In this document: positions 36,012 through 45,517 of the stretch, in pieces
Layout: each line of letters opens with the position of its first letter
Position numbering within the stretch: position 1 is the first letter of the stretch
From: an uncultured Acetatifactor sp.
Lineage (GTDB): Bacteria > Bacillota > Clostridia > Lachnospirales > Lachnospiraceae
DNA: 64,000 bases
Assembly (NCBI GenBank): GCA_944384205.1
Contig: CALWSL010000012.1
Coordinates: 46,602 to 110,601 of the forward strand
Direction of reading: 5' to 3'
The notes under the pieces: model-generated
What the model saw: the letters and a program-made list of their open reading frames with translations, nothing else
Told to the model about the DNA's origin: nothing
Databases searched by the model: none
Program-made: the position numbers and the translations under genes

Positions 36012-36055
36012 CTATGATAATATTATCTGATAAAAAAGAATGGAGAGTGGAAGCT

Positions 36056-36601
36056 ATGAACGAGACATTACAGACAATGAAAAACCGTTATTCCTGCCGC
36101 AGCTTTACGGGAGAAGCCGTTGCACAGGAGGAAGTAAAAGCAATCGCGCAGGCTGCTGTGCAGGCGCCCAGTGCGATGAATCTGCAGCCCTGGAAAATTG
36201 TTGTAATTCAGGACAAGGCATTAATTGAAGAAATGGATGCCGCTACAATGGAGCTGCTTTCCAGGGAGGACAAAGCTGCCTACGAACGTTTCCTGAACAG
36301 AGGCGGAAAGCTTTTCTATAACGCTCCCTGCATCTTTGCAATTGTGAAAAAGGCAGGAAGTGATTTGGATTGTGGTATTGTGACCGAGAATATTGCTTTG
36401 GCAGCCAGCTCCTTAGGACTTGGAAACGTTATTTGCGGTATGGCAGCAATGGCTTTTGCAACAAAGAAGGGTGAGACATTTAAAGAAAGAATCATCCCGG
36501 AAGGCTATGAATTTGGTATGTCAGTGCTGGTAGGTCATGCCGTAAACAGGGAAGGCGCGCCCCACGAGGCAGATATGTCCAAGGTTACATATATCGGATA
36601 G
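36056..36601 (+). CDS. Nitroreductase-family flavoprotein
   Basis: A 181-residue FMN-dependent nitroreductase-like enzyme. The ATG at 36056 follows GGAGAG by eight bases; the longer frame lacks a ribosome site. Seen: MKNRYSCRSFTGEAVAQEE, the FMN-binding start with RxSxR, VQAPSAMNLQPWKIVVIQD, NIALAASSLGLGNVICGM, and a C-terminal MSVLVGHAVN. It probably reduces a quinone, nitro or similar compound with NAD(P)H. OLD nuclease follows after 24 bases, likely cotranscribed. Confidence 0.9.
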   Translation: MNETLQTMKNRYSCRSFTGEAVAQEEVKAIAQAAVQAPSAMNLQPWKIVVIQDKALIEEMDAATMELLSREDKAAYERFLNRGGKLFYNAPCIFAIVKKAGSDLDCGIVTENIALAASSLGLGNVICGMAAMAFATKKGETFKERIIPEGYEFGMSVLVGHAVNREGAPHEADMSKVTYIG

Positions 36602-36625
36602 TCGGGGTTTTAAAGGAGTAAGCCC

Positions 36626-38482
36626 ATGCAGATTAAATCCATAGAAATTAAGAATTTTAAATCCATTCGGGAGCTTGAGATTTGTGATATCGAGAACGCT
36701 CTTATTCTGGTGGGCAAAAATAACACCGGAAAGACGGTCATTCTGGACGCCATTCGTGCTGTCACCGGCAATTACACCGTGATGGAAACGGATTTTAATG
36801 AGAAAAAGCAGAATATTGAAATTGCCATGGTATTTGAAATGACGGATGAGGATTTGCGTCAGTTTCACTCCTACGGCATTGTCAGTTCCTACAAACGCTA
36901 TGAATCCTGGAAACGTGATTTCTGCGAAAAGCTGCCATCCTTTGTAAACGGACAGTTGACCTTTGTCTGTTCCATTAACTGCAATGGGAAAATACGATAC
37001 GAGGATGGCTGTCACAAACATAACCGCTATATTCCCGAAGTGTTACCCAAGCTTCATTTTATTGACACTAACCGGAATCTGGCTTCTTTGCAGGAAGATA
37101 TGCTCATGGTTCAGAAGTCGGAGGAGCTGATTCGCCTGCGTTCCAATTCCTGTATGTTTGATGCGGCAAAAACCTGCAATCATTGTTTTAGCTGCATCGG
37201 TCTGATTAATCAGAAAAAACCGGAGGATTTACAGCTTCACGAGACGGCAAGGCTTTTGGAATATAAAATGTATCAGTTGAACCTCAGTGAATTGTCCCGG
37301 AAGGTGAATGAAAATTACCGGAAAAACGGCGGCGTGGAGGAAATTCTCTATACCTTGTCCTGCAATATGGACAAAATGTTTTCTGTGGAAGCGCAAGCCC
37401 GGCATGAGGCGTCGAAGCGCTTAGGCTCTGTAGAAAATCTGGGAAACGGTATGAAAAGCATTTATATGCTTTCCTTACTGGAAACCTACATTGAAGATGA
37501 AAAGAGAATCCCAAGTATCATCATGGTGGAATATCCCGAATTATTCCTGCATCCCTCCCTGCAGAAGACTGCAAGTAAAATTCTCTATCGTCTGTCTAAG
37601 AAAAATCAGGTGATTTTTACGACGCATTCTCCAAATATGGTTGCGAATTTTACCAAGGGGCAGATTTGTCAGGTGGTTTTGGATGAGGGCGGTTATTCCG
37701 TGGCCCGTCAGAATACGGATATTGACGATATTTTGAACGACTTAGGCTATAGCGCCAATGATTTCCTGAATGTGGATTTTGTCTTTATTGTGGAAGGAAA
37801 ACAGGATAAAACAAGATTTCCGCTGCTTTTGGAGAAGTATTATTCCGAGGTTTACAATGAAAACGGCGATTTGTCCCGCATTTCCATTATCACAACCAAC
37901 AGTTGTACCAATATCAAGACCTATGCCAATTTAAAATATATGAACCAGCTTTATCTGCGGGATCAGTTCCTGATGATTCGTGACGGCGACGGCAAAGATC
38001 CCGAAGAGCTTGCAAATCAGCTTTGCCGCTATTATAGCGAGCGGAATTATCAGGATGTTGATAAATTACCAAGAGTCTGCAGACAGAATGTATTGATTTT
38101 GAAATATTATTCCTTTGAGAATTACTTTTTGAATCCCAGGATTATGGCGCAGCTTGGCGTTGTGGAGAGCGAGGAGGCGTTTTGGGAGATTTTGTTTGCG
38201 AAATGGAAACAGTATCTGTATCGGCTTACCAGCGGACGCCATCTGACAGAGGTGTTGGGAAAAGAGATTTGTTCTGTTTCTGATTTAAAGGAACATTTTG
38301 AAGAATTTAAAATTTATATGCGCGGGCACAATCTGTATGATATTTTTTACGGACGGTACCGGGAACAGGAAACGGAGCTTTTGCGCAAATATCTGGAGCT
38401 GGCGCCAAGAGAGGATTTTAAAGATATTCTGGATGCCATTGATTCGTTTGTTTATTTTGACAGCAGGAGAAAAAACACATAA
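36626..38482 (+). CDS. OLD-family ATP-dependent nuclease (AAA ATPase plus TOPRIM) with Cys cluster
   Basis: A 618-residue OLD nuclease. ATPase: VGKNNTGKT Walker A at 30-37, GNGMKSIYMLSLLE (signature-like), IIMVEYPELFLHPSLQK (Walker B and D loop), VIFTTHSPNMV (H loop). TOPRIM: FVFIVEGKQDKTRF (glutamate) and LMIRDGDGKDPE (DxD). Inside the ATPase near residues 175-190 is a cysteine cluster, C-x7-C-x2-C-x2-C, suggesting bound zinc or iron. Family knowledge: OLD nucleases cut DNA and often serve in phage defence. No UvrD-like GajB or reverse transcriptase partner is adjacent, so this is not Gabija or a retron. Confidence 0.88.
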   Translation: MQIKSIEIKNFKSIRELEICDIENALILVGKNNTGKTVILDAIRAVTGNYTVMETDFNEKKQNIEIAMVFEMTDEDLRQFHSYGIVSSYKRYESWKRDFCEKLPSFVNGQLTFVCSINCNGKIRYEDGCHKHNRYIPEVLPKLHFIDTNRNLASLQEDMLMVQKSEELIRLRSNSCMFDAAKTCNHCFSCIGLINQKKPEDLQLHETARLLEYKMYQLNLSELSRKVNENYRKNGGVEEILYTLSCNMDKMFSVEAQARHEASKRLGSVENLGNGMKSIYMLSLLETYIEDEKRIPSIIMVEYPELFLHPSLQKTASKILYRLSKKNQVIFTTHSPNMVANFTKGQICQVVLDEGGYSVARQNTDIDDILNDLGYSANDFLNVDFVFIVEGKQDKTRFPLLLEKYYSEVYNENGDLSRISIITTNSCTNIKTYANLKYMNQLYLRDQFLMIRDGDGKDPEELANQLCRYYSERNYQDVDKLPRVCRQNVLILKYYSFENYFLNPRIMAQLGVVESEEAFWEILFAKWKQYLYRLTSGRHLTEVLGKEICSVSDLKEHFEEFKIYMRGHNLYDIFYGRYREQETELLRKYLELAPREDFKDILDAIDSFVYFDSRRKNT

Positions 38483-38484
38483 GC

Positions 38485-39375
38485 TCAGGTTAATCCGTGG
38501 GATACCTTCCAGTCATAGGTGAAGCGTACAAACTCACGGGTAACTTCGTTTAATGGGTGAGTGGCAGACCACACAAAGTAAGAATTCCATGTAAAAGAAG
38601 GATCTTCAAATGGAATGATTATGGTATTGGGAAAATTAAATAAATAGCATTCTGACAGAAAGGTCTGTCCGACACACCCATTATAAGCTGCATATTTATG
38701 GGTATATAGAAGCTGTTCCGCTTCATATATTGCAGAAGGAGTGGCGTTGGCGGATGCCAGACGTCTCAGAAACTGGGCGTGGGTTCTGCTCCTATGAGTG
38801 ATTAAAGCCAGCTTCTGCCCATCTAAGTCGGAAAAGGTAAGTTTTTCTTTTGCGGCTAAGGGATGCTCCTTAGCGACAACAGCCAGCATTGGTATTTGTG
38901 TAAAAAGGGAGGAACTTAATCTTTCATCATGAATGGGACCGCTCATGATACCGATATCGCATTCTTTAGACAGAATTTTTGCCTGTATAATGGCATCCGG
39001 ACTCTCTTCAAATAAAAGTTCTATATCGGGATGTTGATTTGTATATTCTTCCATATAATCTAAAGTAAGATAGGACAGGATTCCCGAAGTGAAACAGGTT
39101 CTCAGCAAATGCTTATGTCCTATCTCATGGATATCGTGAAGGACGGATTTATATTCTGAAATCAGGAGCTTCATCCTGCTGTAGAAAAGCTTAGCCTCCG
39201 GAGTGGCAGAAATACCCTGCGGGGAACGGAGAAAAAGTGTTGTTCCTAATTCATTTTCTATGCGTTTGATTATTTTGGTTAACCCCTGTGGACTTATATA
39301 TAATTCGTTTGCCGCATAGTTAATGCTTTTGCTTTCATACACAGTTAAAAACGTGATAATATCATTTGTATTCAT
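38485..39375 (-). CDS. LysR-family transcriptional regulator
   Basis: A 296-residue LysR regulator. The N-terminal helix-turn-helix reads FLTVYESKSINYAANELYISPQGLTKIIKRIENELGTTLFLRS; the effector domain follows. It is divergent from the amide transport operon, which it likely controls, with a candidate operator (T-N11-A type) at 39491-39518. Its stop abuts the OLD gene (2 bases). Confidence 0.93.
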   Translation of the reverse strand: MNTNDIITFLTVYESKSINYAANELYISPQGLTKIIKRIENELGTTLFLRSPQGISATPEAKLFYSRMKLLISEYKSVLHDIHEIGHKHLLRTCFTSGILSYLTLDYMEEYTNQHPDIELLFEESPDAIIQAKILSKECDIGIMSGPIHDERLSSSLFTQIPMLAVVAKEHPLAAKEKLTFSDLDGQKLALITHRSRTHAQFLRRLASANATPSAIYEAEQLLYTHKYAAYNGCVGQTFLSECYLFNFPNTIIIPFEDPSFTWNSYFVWSATHPLNEVTREFVRFTYDWKVSHGLT

Positions 39376-39400
39376 AAATTAACCCCATTTCTAAAAAACA

Positions 39401-39442
39401 AAAAGAGCAACGAGTGGCATATCAAAGCGTCGTTGCTCTTTT
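39401..39442. other. 13-bp perfect hairpin in the LysR/amide intergenic region
   Basis: AAAAGAGCAACGA 39401-39413 pairs perfectly with TCGTTGCTCTTTT 39430-39442, loop 16. It ends in a T run on both strands and would form in the LysR leader transcript; it may attenuate that gene. Confidence 0.7.
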
Positions 39443-39490
39443 GATACATTCTAGCAAAAAATGAAACGAATTACAATAGTTTCAGAAAAA

Positions 39491-39559
39491 GTTGTAACAA
39501 ATAGTTGTAATGAGCAACAATTTTTTGTTTATTCTCAAAAAACAATTGATTTGTATAAT
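39491..39559 (+). promoter_or_regulatory. Amide operon promoter with candidate LysR site
   Basis: GTTGTAA occurs at 39491-39497 and 39504-39510; GTTG-N7-CAAC at 39504-39518 is a LysR-type T-N11-A dyad. TATAAT at 39554-39559 is the likely -10, with TTCTCA at 39532-39537 as a weak -35, as expected for an activated promoter. Confidence 0.55.
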
Positions 39560-39578
39560 AAAGACTATAGACAAAAGC

Positions 39579-39611
39579 AAAGGCGCTTCTGCTTCGGCAG
39601 GGCGCTTTTTT
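39579..39611 (+). terminator. Terminator-like hairpin in the amide operon leader
   Basis: AAAGGCGC 39579-39586 and CTGC 39589-39592 pair with GCAG 39597-39600 and GCGCTTTT 39602-39609 around a TTCG loop, running into T606-T611. It stands between the -10 box and the first gene, about 40 bases before its start codon, so it should attenuate transcription. Confidence 0.75.
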
Positions 39612-39650
39612 GTGGTAGAAATAGCTGTATGTCGTAAGGAGGAATGGTTT

Positions 39651-40922
39651 ATGAAAAAGAAAAATTTATTGAAAACAGTCACTGCTATGTTTTTGGCAGG
39701 GAGTATGTGTCTGGGAATGACGGGATGTGGTCAAGAAAGCGCATCGAAAGCTTCTGGTTCGGAGGATACCGTCCAAATCGGATGGATGTATGATCTTTCC
39801 GGAAACAGTGCGGCATCTTCGGCAATGGTTACAGCAGCGATTGACATGGCGGTGGAAGACATAAATGAAAGAGGAGGAGTCCTTGGAAAACAGTTGGAGG
39901 TAGTTACAAAGGATGGCGCCTCGAATACACAGACTTATTCTGATAATGCGAAAGAATTGGCATACAACTCAGAGGTAAAAGCAGTTTTTTCAGCAGGAAC
40001 TTCCGCTTCAAGAGAGGCGATAAGAGGAACCTTTGAGGAAGCTAAGATTCCTTATTTCTATACATCCATGTATGAAGGCGGAGTTGCTTCTGATTATTGT
40101 ATCTGTACAGGGCAGACACCGGAGCAGAACTGTTTGCCGCTTCTTCAGTATATAAAGGATAACAATCTTGGAAGTAAGATTTATCTTATCGCGGCTGATT
40201 ACAATTTCGGTCAGATCAGCGGGGAATGGTTAGCAGAGTACGCAGAGGAGCTTGGTTTTGAAATTGTTGGGACAGAGTATATTCCGCTGGATGTTACACA
40301 GTATGGATCTACGATTACAAACATTATTGATTCCGGTGCAGATATCTTATGGTATGACTTGATTGGAACATCGGCAATGAGTTTTTACGAGCAATATTAT
40401 AACGCTACAAACGGAACAGACAACAATATTTTATTTACAGGCGGTACGCCGTTAGTTTCCGGAGAACTTGATTCTGTAGATGCAAAATATCTTGAGAATA
40501 TTCTGGTATGTTCAATCTATTATGAAGGAATTATTCCTGATGCAGCGGATTTTGAGAAGAGATATTACGAAAAAACATCTTCCGGTATCAATGATGCGGC
40601 AATAACCGCTTACTCTTCCATTATGCTTTGGGCAAAGGCTTGTGAAGAAGCCGGAAGCTTTGACGGTGACGCAGTAATGAATGCAATCAACGCGGGCGGC
40701 ATTGAAGTAGATAACGGAATCGGTTCAACCGTCTCCATTGATCCCGCACAGCACCATTGTGCATTTAATATGTACCTCTGCAAGATTGGAGCAGACAAGA
40801 AGATGGAGCTTGTTGAAGCATATGAAAATGTTCAGCCGACATATTTATCCGGCATTGGAATCGATTGTTCAACGCTGGGAGAAGCACCGAATAAACAGTT
40901 TATACCTATTGATGAGGAATAG
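39651..40922 (+). CDS. Amide/urea-type ABC transporter binding lipoprotein
   Basis: A 423-residue lipoprotein. The start at 39651 follows AAGGAGGA by seven bases and begins a clear lipoprotein signal, ending in LGMTGCGQ with the lipobox cysteine. The mature part is a Peripla_BP_5 protein: IGWMYDLSGNSAAS, IPYFYTSMYEGGV, YLIAADYNFGQISGEW, LDVTQYGSTITNI, resembling AmiC, FmdD and UrtA, which bind short amides or urea, more than LivK. It is first in an operon with matching permeases, ATPases and two amidases. Confidence 0.88.
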   Translation: MKKKNLLKTVTAMFLAGSMCLGMTGCGQESASKASGSEDTVQIGWMYDLSGNSAASSAMVTAAIDMAVEDINERGGVLGKQLEVVTKDGASNTQTYSDNAKELAYNSEVKAVFSAGTSASREAIRGTFEEAKIPYFYTSMYEGGVASDYCICTGQTPEQNCLPLLQYIKDNNLGSKIYLIAADYNFGQISGEWLAEYAEELGFEIVGTEYIPLDVTQYGSTITNIIDSGADILWYDLIGTSAMSFYEQYYNATNGTDNNILFTGGTPLVSGELDSVDAKYLENILVCSIYYEGIIPDAADFEKRYYEKTSSGINDAAITAYSSIMLWAKACEEAGSFDGDAVMNAINAGGIEVDNGIGSTVSIDPAQHHCAFNMYLCKIGADKKMELVEAYENVQPTYLSGIGIDCSTLGEAPNKQFIPIDEE

Positions 40923-40946
40923 GAAATAAACGGAAAGGGGTCCGAA

Positions 40947-41819
40947 ATGCTTGAGATTATTTATAACTTTTTGGAAAGCTTTGCATATATCTCGTTAGCA
41001 GCTTTGGGAATGTCTATTATATATGGGATAACAGGAATTACGAATATGGCGCAGGGAGAACTGATGCTGATAGGCGCCATGGTGACTTCCTATCTGGGAG
41101 GAATGTTAGGATGTCCTTTCTGGGTGAGTATCGCACTGTCAGTTGTTGTTACTGCAATGGCAGGTGTGGTAATTGACAGACTGGTTCTCAGAAAACTTTA
41201 TGCAAGACCAAATGATTCCCTTGTATGTACTTACGGTATTTCCCTTGCACTGATGCAGCTTGGAACGATTATAACAGGAACCGGCGCTCCGGCAATCACT
41301 GCCCCTCTTGGGACAGTGATTATCGGAAGGCGTTCATACTCGTTATATAAGTTCTTAATTATCGGAATCAGTATTTTACTGTTTGGTATTTTATATCTGG
41401 TTTTCAATAAGTCAAAATTCGGAATCCGCACAAGAGCGACAATGGAAAGAAGAGATATTGCAAACGCAATGGGAATCAATGTGAATAAGACAAATATTTT
41501 AGTTATCGCATTGGCGTCCGGGCTGGGAGGTCTGGCAGGCGCTTTGTATGCTCCTACAATGTCGGTTACGGGAACCTATGGCTCAAATTTCTTAACTTCT
41601 GCATTTGTGGCAATGATTATCGGAGGTTCCAATCCTTTGGTGGGTACATTTTTGGCGGCGATTCTTTTGGCTGTAGTGCAAAGCGGACTTTCCCTTTACT
41701 TTGGAAGCTTTATCGGTACAATCGGAATGCTGCTTGTGGCAATATTAATCATACGTGTGATGCCGGGAGGTTTTTCCGGATTGGTTGAAAGAATTCAGCT
41801 TAAGGCACGAAGAAGATAA
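40947..41819 (+). CDS. ABC transporter permease, LivH/UrtB type
   Basis: A 290-residue permease with about eight membrane segments. Seen: ALGMSIIYGITGITNMAQGELMLIGAMV, the start motif of LivH/UrtB proteins, FGIRTRATMERRDIANAMGINV and LASGLGGLAGALYAP. It forms the first half of the membrane channel for the lipoprotein-bound amide. Confidence 0.92.
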   Translation: MLEIIYNFLESFAYISLAALGMSIIYGITGITNMAQGELMLIGAMVTSYLGGMLGCPFWVSIALSVVVTAMAGVVIDRLVLRKLYARPNDSLVCTYGISLALMQLGTIITGTGAPAITAPLGTVIIGRRSYSLYKFLIIGISILLFGILYLVFNKSKFGIRTRATMERRDIANAMGINVNKTNILVIALASGLGGLAGALYAPTMSVTGTYGSNFLTSAFVAMIIGGSNPLVGTFLAAILLAVVQSGLSLYFGSFIGTIGMLLVAILIIRVMPGGFSGLVERIQLKARRR

Positions 41820-41834
41820 AAGGAAGAATGAAGT

Positions 41835-42884
41835 ATGGATAAGAGAAAAATAATATCAACGGAAAACATAATAGCGGTTATATTTTGGCTGATATGTATT
41901 GTTTATCCCTTCACTCATAATACATATTTTGTCAATAATTTTACTTATTATTTCATAATGATTTTATTTATGATGAGCCTTTACATTCTATGGGGCTTTA
42001 CCGGAATTTTTTCCTTCGGTCAGGCAGCATTCTTTGGGATAGGCGCTTATGCTTATGGGATTATCAGTAAAATAAATCCGGAAAATACGGGACTTACCGT
42101 AGTTGGTCTTTTTGCGGCAGTTATTATCTGTACAATAGTGGCAGGATTGCTGGGATTGTTTATTTACTATGGTCATATAAGCAGCAGTTTTATAGGCATT
42201 ATTACCTTCTGTCTGTCGCTGGTTTTGCAGACTTTTATGACGCAGACGTCGGGACCGGAATGGAAGATTGCAGGGGTGCCGCTCGGCGGTTTCAACGGAC
42301 TCAACGATATTCCGGAACTGGCAATTGGTTCCTTTCAATTTTCAAACAACAGCATGTACGTCCTTTGTCTGGTATTAGCATTAGGCGCTTATCTTTTTTT
42401 CAGAAAAATGCAGCATTCCAGAATCGGATATACATTATTCGGTATTCGTGAGAATCCGGAAAGAAGCGAACTTTTTGGCTATGATACGGCGCTTATCAGT
42501 ACGTTAGTATTTGCAGCAGGAGGCGGGATTGCAGGTCTTGCAGGCGTTTTATATGCCTCCTGGGGGTCTTATGTAGCGCCCGGTACGCTTGGAACCTCCA
42601 TTTCCTTTATCGGCGTAATTATTATTGCGTTAGCCGGCAAGTACAGTATAACGGGCGCGACGGTTGTTACACTGATTTATGTATGGTTTACAAGATTTCT
42701 GGCGTCTGCCGGAAGCTCCTATTCGCAGATTATTCAGGGAGTGCTTTTAGTAATCATTATCTTATTTATTCCAAAGGGAATAGGAGAAACCATTTTTACC
42801 TTTGGAGATAAGCTTATCGGGAAGGTATCGGAAAAGCTTGCAGACAGGAAGGGAGGGAAAGCGGTATGGAAAACACAAAGGTAG
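41835..42884 (+). CDS. ABC transporter permease, LivM/UrtC type
   Basis: A 349-residue permease with about ten membrane segments. Seen: LYILWGFTGIFSFGQAAFFGIGAYAYG and GYTLFGIRENPERSELFGYDTALIS with AGGGIAGLAGVLYASW, typical of LivM/UrtC. It overlaps the ATPase gene by 19 bases. Confidence 0.92.
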   Translation: MDKRKIISTENIIAVIFWLICIVYPFTHNTYFVNNFTYYFIMILFMMSLYILWGFTGIFSFGQAAFFGIGAYAYGIISKINPENTGLTVVGLFAAVIICTIVAGLLGLFIYYGHISSSFIGIITFCLSLVLQTFMTQTSGPEWKIAGVPLGGFNGLNDIPELAIGSFQFSNNSMYVLCLVLALGAYLFFRKMQHSRIGYTLFGIRENPERSELFGYDTALISTLVFAAGGGIAGLAGVLYASWGSYVAPGTLGTSISFIGVIIIALAGKYSITGATVVTLIYVWFTRFLASAGSSYSQIIQGVLLVIIILFIPKGIGETIFTFGDKLIGKVSEKLADRKGGKAVWKTQR

Positions 42885-43600
42885 ATGCTTTGCTTTCGGT
42901 TCAGAAGGTAACAAAAGAATTCGGAGGAATAACGGCGGTCAGTGATTTTTCCATGGATGTTTATCCGGGGGAAATTCACTGCCTGATAGGTCCGAACGGA
43001 GCAGGTAAGACGACTGTCTTTAAGCTGATTACCGGAGTGCATCAGCCGACTTACGGCAGAATCCTCTTTAAAGGAAAGAATATTACCAGGGTGTCCACTT
43101 CCAGAAAAATGAAAATGGGACTGTCCATAAAGATGCAGGTTCCGGGCGTTTATTCAGAGCTGACACTAAGAGAAAATATCAGGATTGCAGCGCAGAATTT
43201 CATTCCCAAAAAGGAGCTTGAAAAGGAAATCGAAAGACTGATTGATGTAGTCGGAATCAGAAATCTGGGTAATCCGCTGGTAAAAAATATGAGCCACGGA
43301 CAGCAGCAATGGCTTGAGATAGCTATGGCGCTGGCGGCAAAGCCGGATTTACTTCTTCTTGACGAGCCGGCAGCAGGTTTGGGACCGGACGAAACAGAAT
43401 TTACAGCCGGATTAATATTGGAGCTAAACCGACAGGGCATGACTGTTTTATTTATTGAGCATGATATGAATTTTGTCAGAAGAATTGCAAAAGATGTGAC
43501 GGTAATGCACAACGGCAGTAAGTTTGCGGAAGGAACTCTTGATGAAATTCTCCATAACGAAGGAGTAGCGCAGATTTATTTGGGCAAGGAGGCGGGTTGA
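42866..43600 (+). CDS. ABC transporter ATPase, LivG/UrtD type
   Basis: A 244-residue ATPase. Seen: GPNGAGKTTVFKLITG (Walker A), MSHGQQQWLEIAMALA (signature variant SHGQQQ, usual in this family), LLLLDEPAAGLGPDE and IEHDMNFVRRIA. It energises import with the next ATPase. Confidence 0.94.
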   Translation: MENTKVDALLSVQKVTKEFGGITAVSDFSMDVYPGEIHCLIGPNGAGKTTVFKLITGVHQPTYGRILFKGKNITRVSTSRKMKMGLSIKMQVPGVYSELTLRENIRIAAQNFIPKKELEKEIERLIDVVGIRNLGNPLVKNMSHGQQQWLEIAMALAAKPDLLLLDEPAAGLGPDETEFTAGLILELNRQGMTVLFIEHDMNFVRRIAKDVTVMHNGSKFAEGTLDEILHNEGVAQIYLGKEAG

Positions 43601-43601
43601 T

Positions 43602-44303
43602 ATGCTGAAAACAAGTGAACTTGTATCCGGATATGGTAAGGTGCCGATTTTGCATGGGGTTGATGTGGAAATCAAAAAGGGTGAAATCGTTTCCGTCATA
43701 GGACGAAACGGAGTCGGAAAAAGTACGTTTATCAAGACAGTCATAGGTCTTAATCTGGTTATGAAGGGGAGTATAACCTATAAAGATGTGCCGGTAAGCA
43801 AAAAGCAGCCTTATGAGAGAGCATGGCTCGGCATGGGATATGTTCCTCAGGGACATATGGTATTCCCGCAGCTTACGGTGGAAGAAAACCTTCTCATGGG
43901 CGAGCAGATTAACAAAAAGAGTACGCAGAAGCCCGATTATAATTTCATCTATGATTGTTTTCCCATCTTAAGGGAAAGACGATTTCAGAAGGCGGGAACG
44001 ATGTCCGGCGGACAGCAGGCAATGCTTTCGATAGCGAGAGTTCTCACCGGAAATCCGGAAATGATACTTCTGGATGAGCCTACTGAGGGAGTTCAGCCCA
44101 ATATTGTGGATTCCATCGGAGAAATCATATTAAAGATTAACGAAGAACTGGGTGTGACGGTTCTTATCGTAGAACAGCACCTTGGATTGATACAAAGTGT
44201 GTCCCAGAGAGGTTATGCCATGGATAAAGGAACCATAATTGAAAGTCTGACCAGAGAACAGATTGATGATTATGAATATATCAAAAAGTTTCTGGCAATC
44301 TGA
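43602..44303 (+). CDS. ABC transporter ATPase, LivF/UrtE type
   Basis: A 233-residue ATPase. Seen: GRNGVGKSTFIKTVIG (Walker A), MSGGQQAMLSIARVLTG (signature), ILLDEPTEGVQPNIV (Walker B). The phrase EPTEGVQPNIV is especially common in urea-type systems. The stop overlaps the MFS start (TGATG). Confidence 0.94.
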   Translation: MLKTSELVSGYGKVPILHGVDVEIKKGEIVSVIGRNGVGKSTFIKTVIGLNLVMKGSITYKDVPVSKKQPYERAWLGMGYVPQGHMVFPQLTVEENLLMGEQINKKSTQKPDYNFIYDCFPILRERRFQKAGTMSGGQQAMLSIARVLTGNPEMILLDEPTEGVQPNIVDSIGEIILKINEELGVTVLIVEQHLGLIQSVSQRGYAMDKGTIIESLTREQIDDYEYIKKFLAI

Positions 44304-45517
44304 TGAAGAAAAGAAAACGATATCTGTATTTGATAATGGGAATATTACTGTTAATCTGCATGGGGCTGATATACGGATGGTCGGTATTTGTGACGCCCTT
44401 AGAACAGGAATTCGGATGGAACCGTGCGGATACATCTCTGGTGTTTGTGATATCCATGATCTCATACAGTTGCGGAACGATAGGCGCAGGGATACTGAAT
44501 AGAAAAATAAACGTAAAGGTAATATTAGCAGCGGCGGCAGTGTTGTTTTTTGCAGGTTTTTTGAAGTGTGCCAACGCGGAGCAGTTATATGAAATATATC
44601 TGTATTACGGAGGTGTGTGTGGTCTTGCAACCGGAGCAGGATATAATACGGTGATTTATATCGTGAATTCTTATTTCAGAGACAGGATAGGTTTTGCTTC
44701 GGGATGTCTGACAATGGCGTATGGTCTGGGAGCTTTTCTCTTAGGTTCTATTGTAAGCGGGATGACAGATCATATGGGATTCAGAGCAGCTTACCAGGTT
44801 CTTGCGTTTTTGTTTGGCGCCGTTTTTCTTCTGGCGGCAGTGGTGTTAAAGCCAAACAAACAGGCAGAGGAAAAGGAAGTTACGATTACGGAAAAAACTG
44901 CCCAAGGACCGCAGCAGATGCTTGTATCCAAAGTGTTTTGGAAGAATTTCATATGGGCTGTGCTTATCTGTTCTGTCTGTATGATGATTATCAGCAATGC
45001 CGCTCCTATCAGTATTGACTTAGGCGTCAGTGCGGAAAGCTCCATTCTCTTTGTGGGATGCGTTTCTGTCTGTAATGGGGCAGGAAGAATTATTTTCGGA
45101 TCTCTTTTGGATTATATTGACAGGGAGCCTTATAAAGTAACAGGAAGCGTGCTTATTTTTCTTTGTACAGTGATGATTACGGCTACGGAGGCTGCAGGAC
45201 TTCCCATACTTTTAATGCTTGGATATGGTATGGCGGGGCTGGCATTCGGAAGCCTTTCACCCTATGCAGTGGTTTTCACCAGAGAGGTATTCGGAGAAAA
45301 ATATTATGCTGTGAATTTCAGTATTTTTAATACCAGCGGCATTCCGGCTTCTATAATAGGATCGTATGTTATCAGTATGATTTATACGATAAACGGTACT
45401 TATATGTATTGCTTTGCATTTTCTATTGTGATTGCAGCAACGGTTCTGATTATGGTTGCAGAGGAAAAATTATCGGATAGAAAGAATGGAGGAATGTGTA
45501 ATGAAAGATGTCATTAG
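44303..45517 (+). CDS. MFS transporter, OFA-like
   Basis: A 404-residue major facilitator with about 12 membrane segments: LIYGWSVFVTPLEQEFGWNRADTSLVF at the start (common in oxalate/formate-antiporter-like carriers), YGGVCGLATGAGYNTVIYIVN, and VCNGAGRIIFGSLLDYI. In this operon it may export the carboxylate released by the amidases. It overlaps the next gene by 17 bases. Confidence 0.85.
   Translation: MKKRKRYLYLIMGILLLICMGLIYGWSVFVTPLEQEFGWNRADTSLVFVISMISYSCGTIGAGILNRKINVKVILAAAAVLFFAGFLKCANAEQLYEIYLYYGGVCGLATGAGYNTVIYIVNSYFRDRIGFASGCLTMAYGLGAFLLGSIVSGMTDHMGFRAAYQVLAFLFGAVFLLAAVVLKPNKQAEEKEVTITEKTAQGPQQMLVSKVFWKNFIWAVLICSVCMMIISNAAPISIDLGVSAESSILFVGCVSVCNGAGRIIFGSLLDYIDREPYKVTGSVLIFLCTVMITATEAAGLPILLMLGYGMAGLAFGSLSPYAVVFTREVFGEKYYAVNFSIFNTSGIPASIIGSYVISMIYTINGTYMYCFAFSIVIAATVLIMVAEEKLSDRKNGGMCNERCH

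Noticed and set aside
36626-38482. OLD nuclease as part of Gabija
   Set aside because: No GajB-like UvrD helicase is adjacent; neighbours are a nitroreductase and a LysR regulator.
39579-39611. Hairpin in the amide operon considered as part of a riboswitch (for example guanidine or mini-ykkC type)
   Set aside because: The transcript before it is only about 15-20 nt and shows no aptamer-like motif or ACGR loop, so only a terminator can be supported.
40947-44303. Transporter as a branched-chain amino acid (Liv) system
   Set aside because: The permease and ATPase families do not distinguish, but the binding protein looks more like AmiC/UrtA and the operon carries two amidases; still, the Liv possibility is not excluded.
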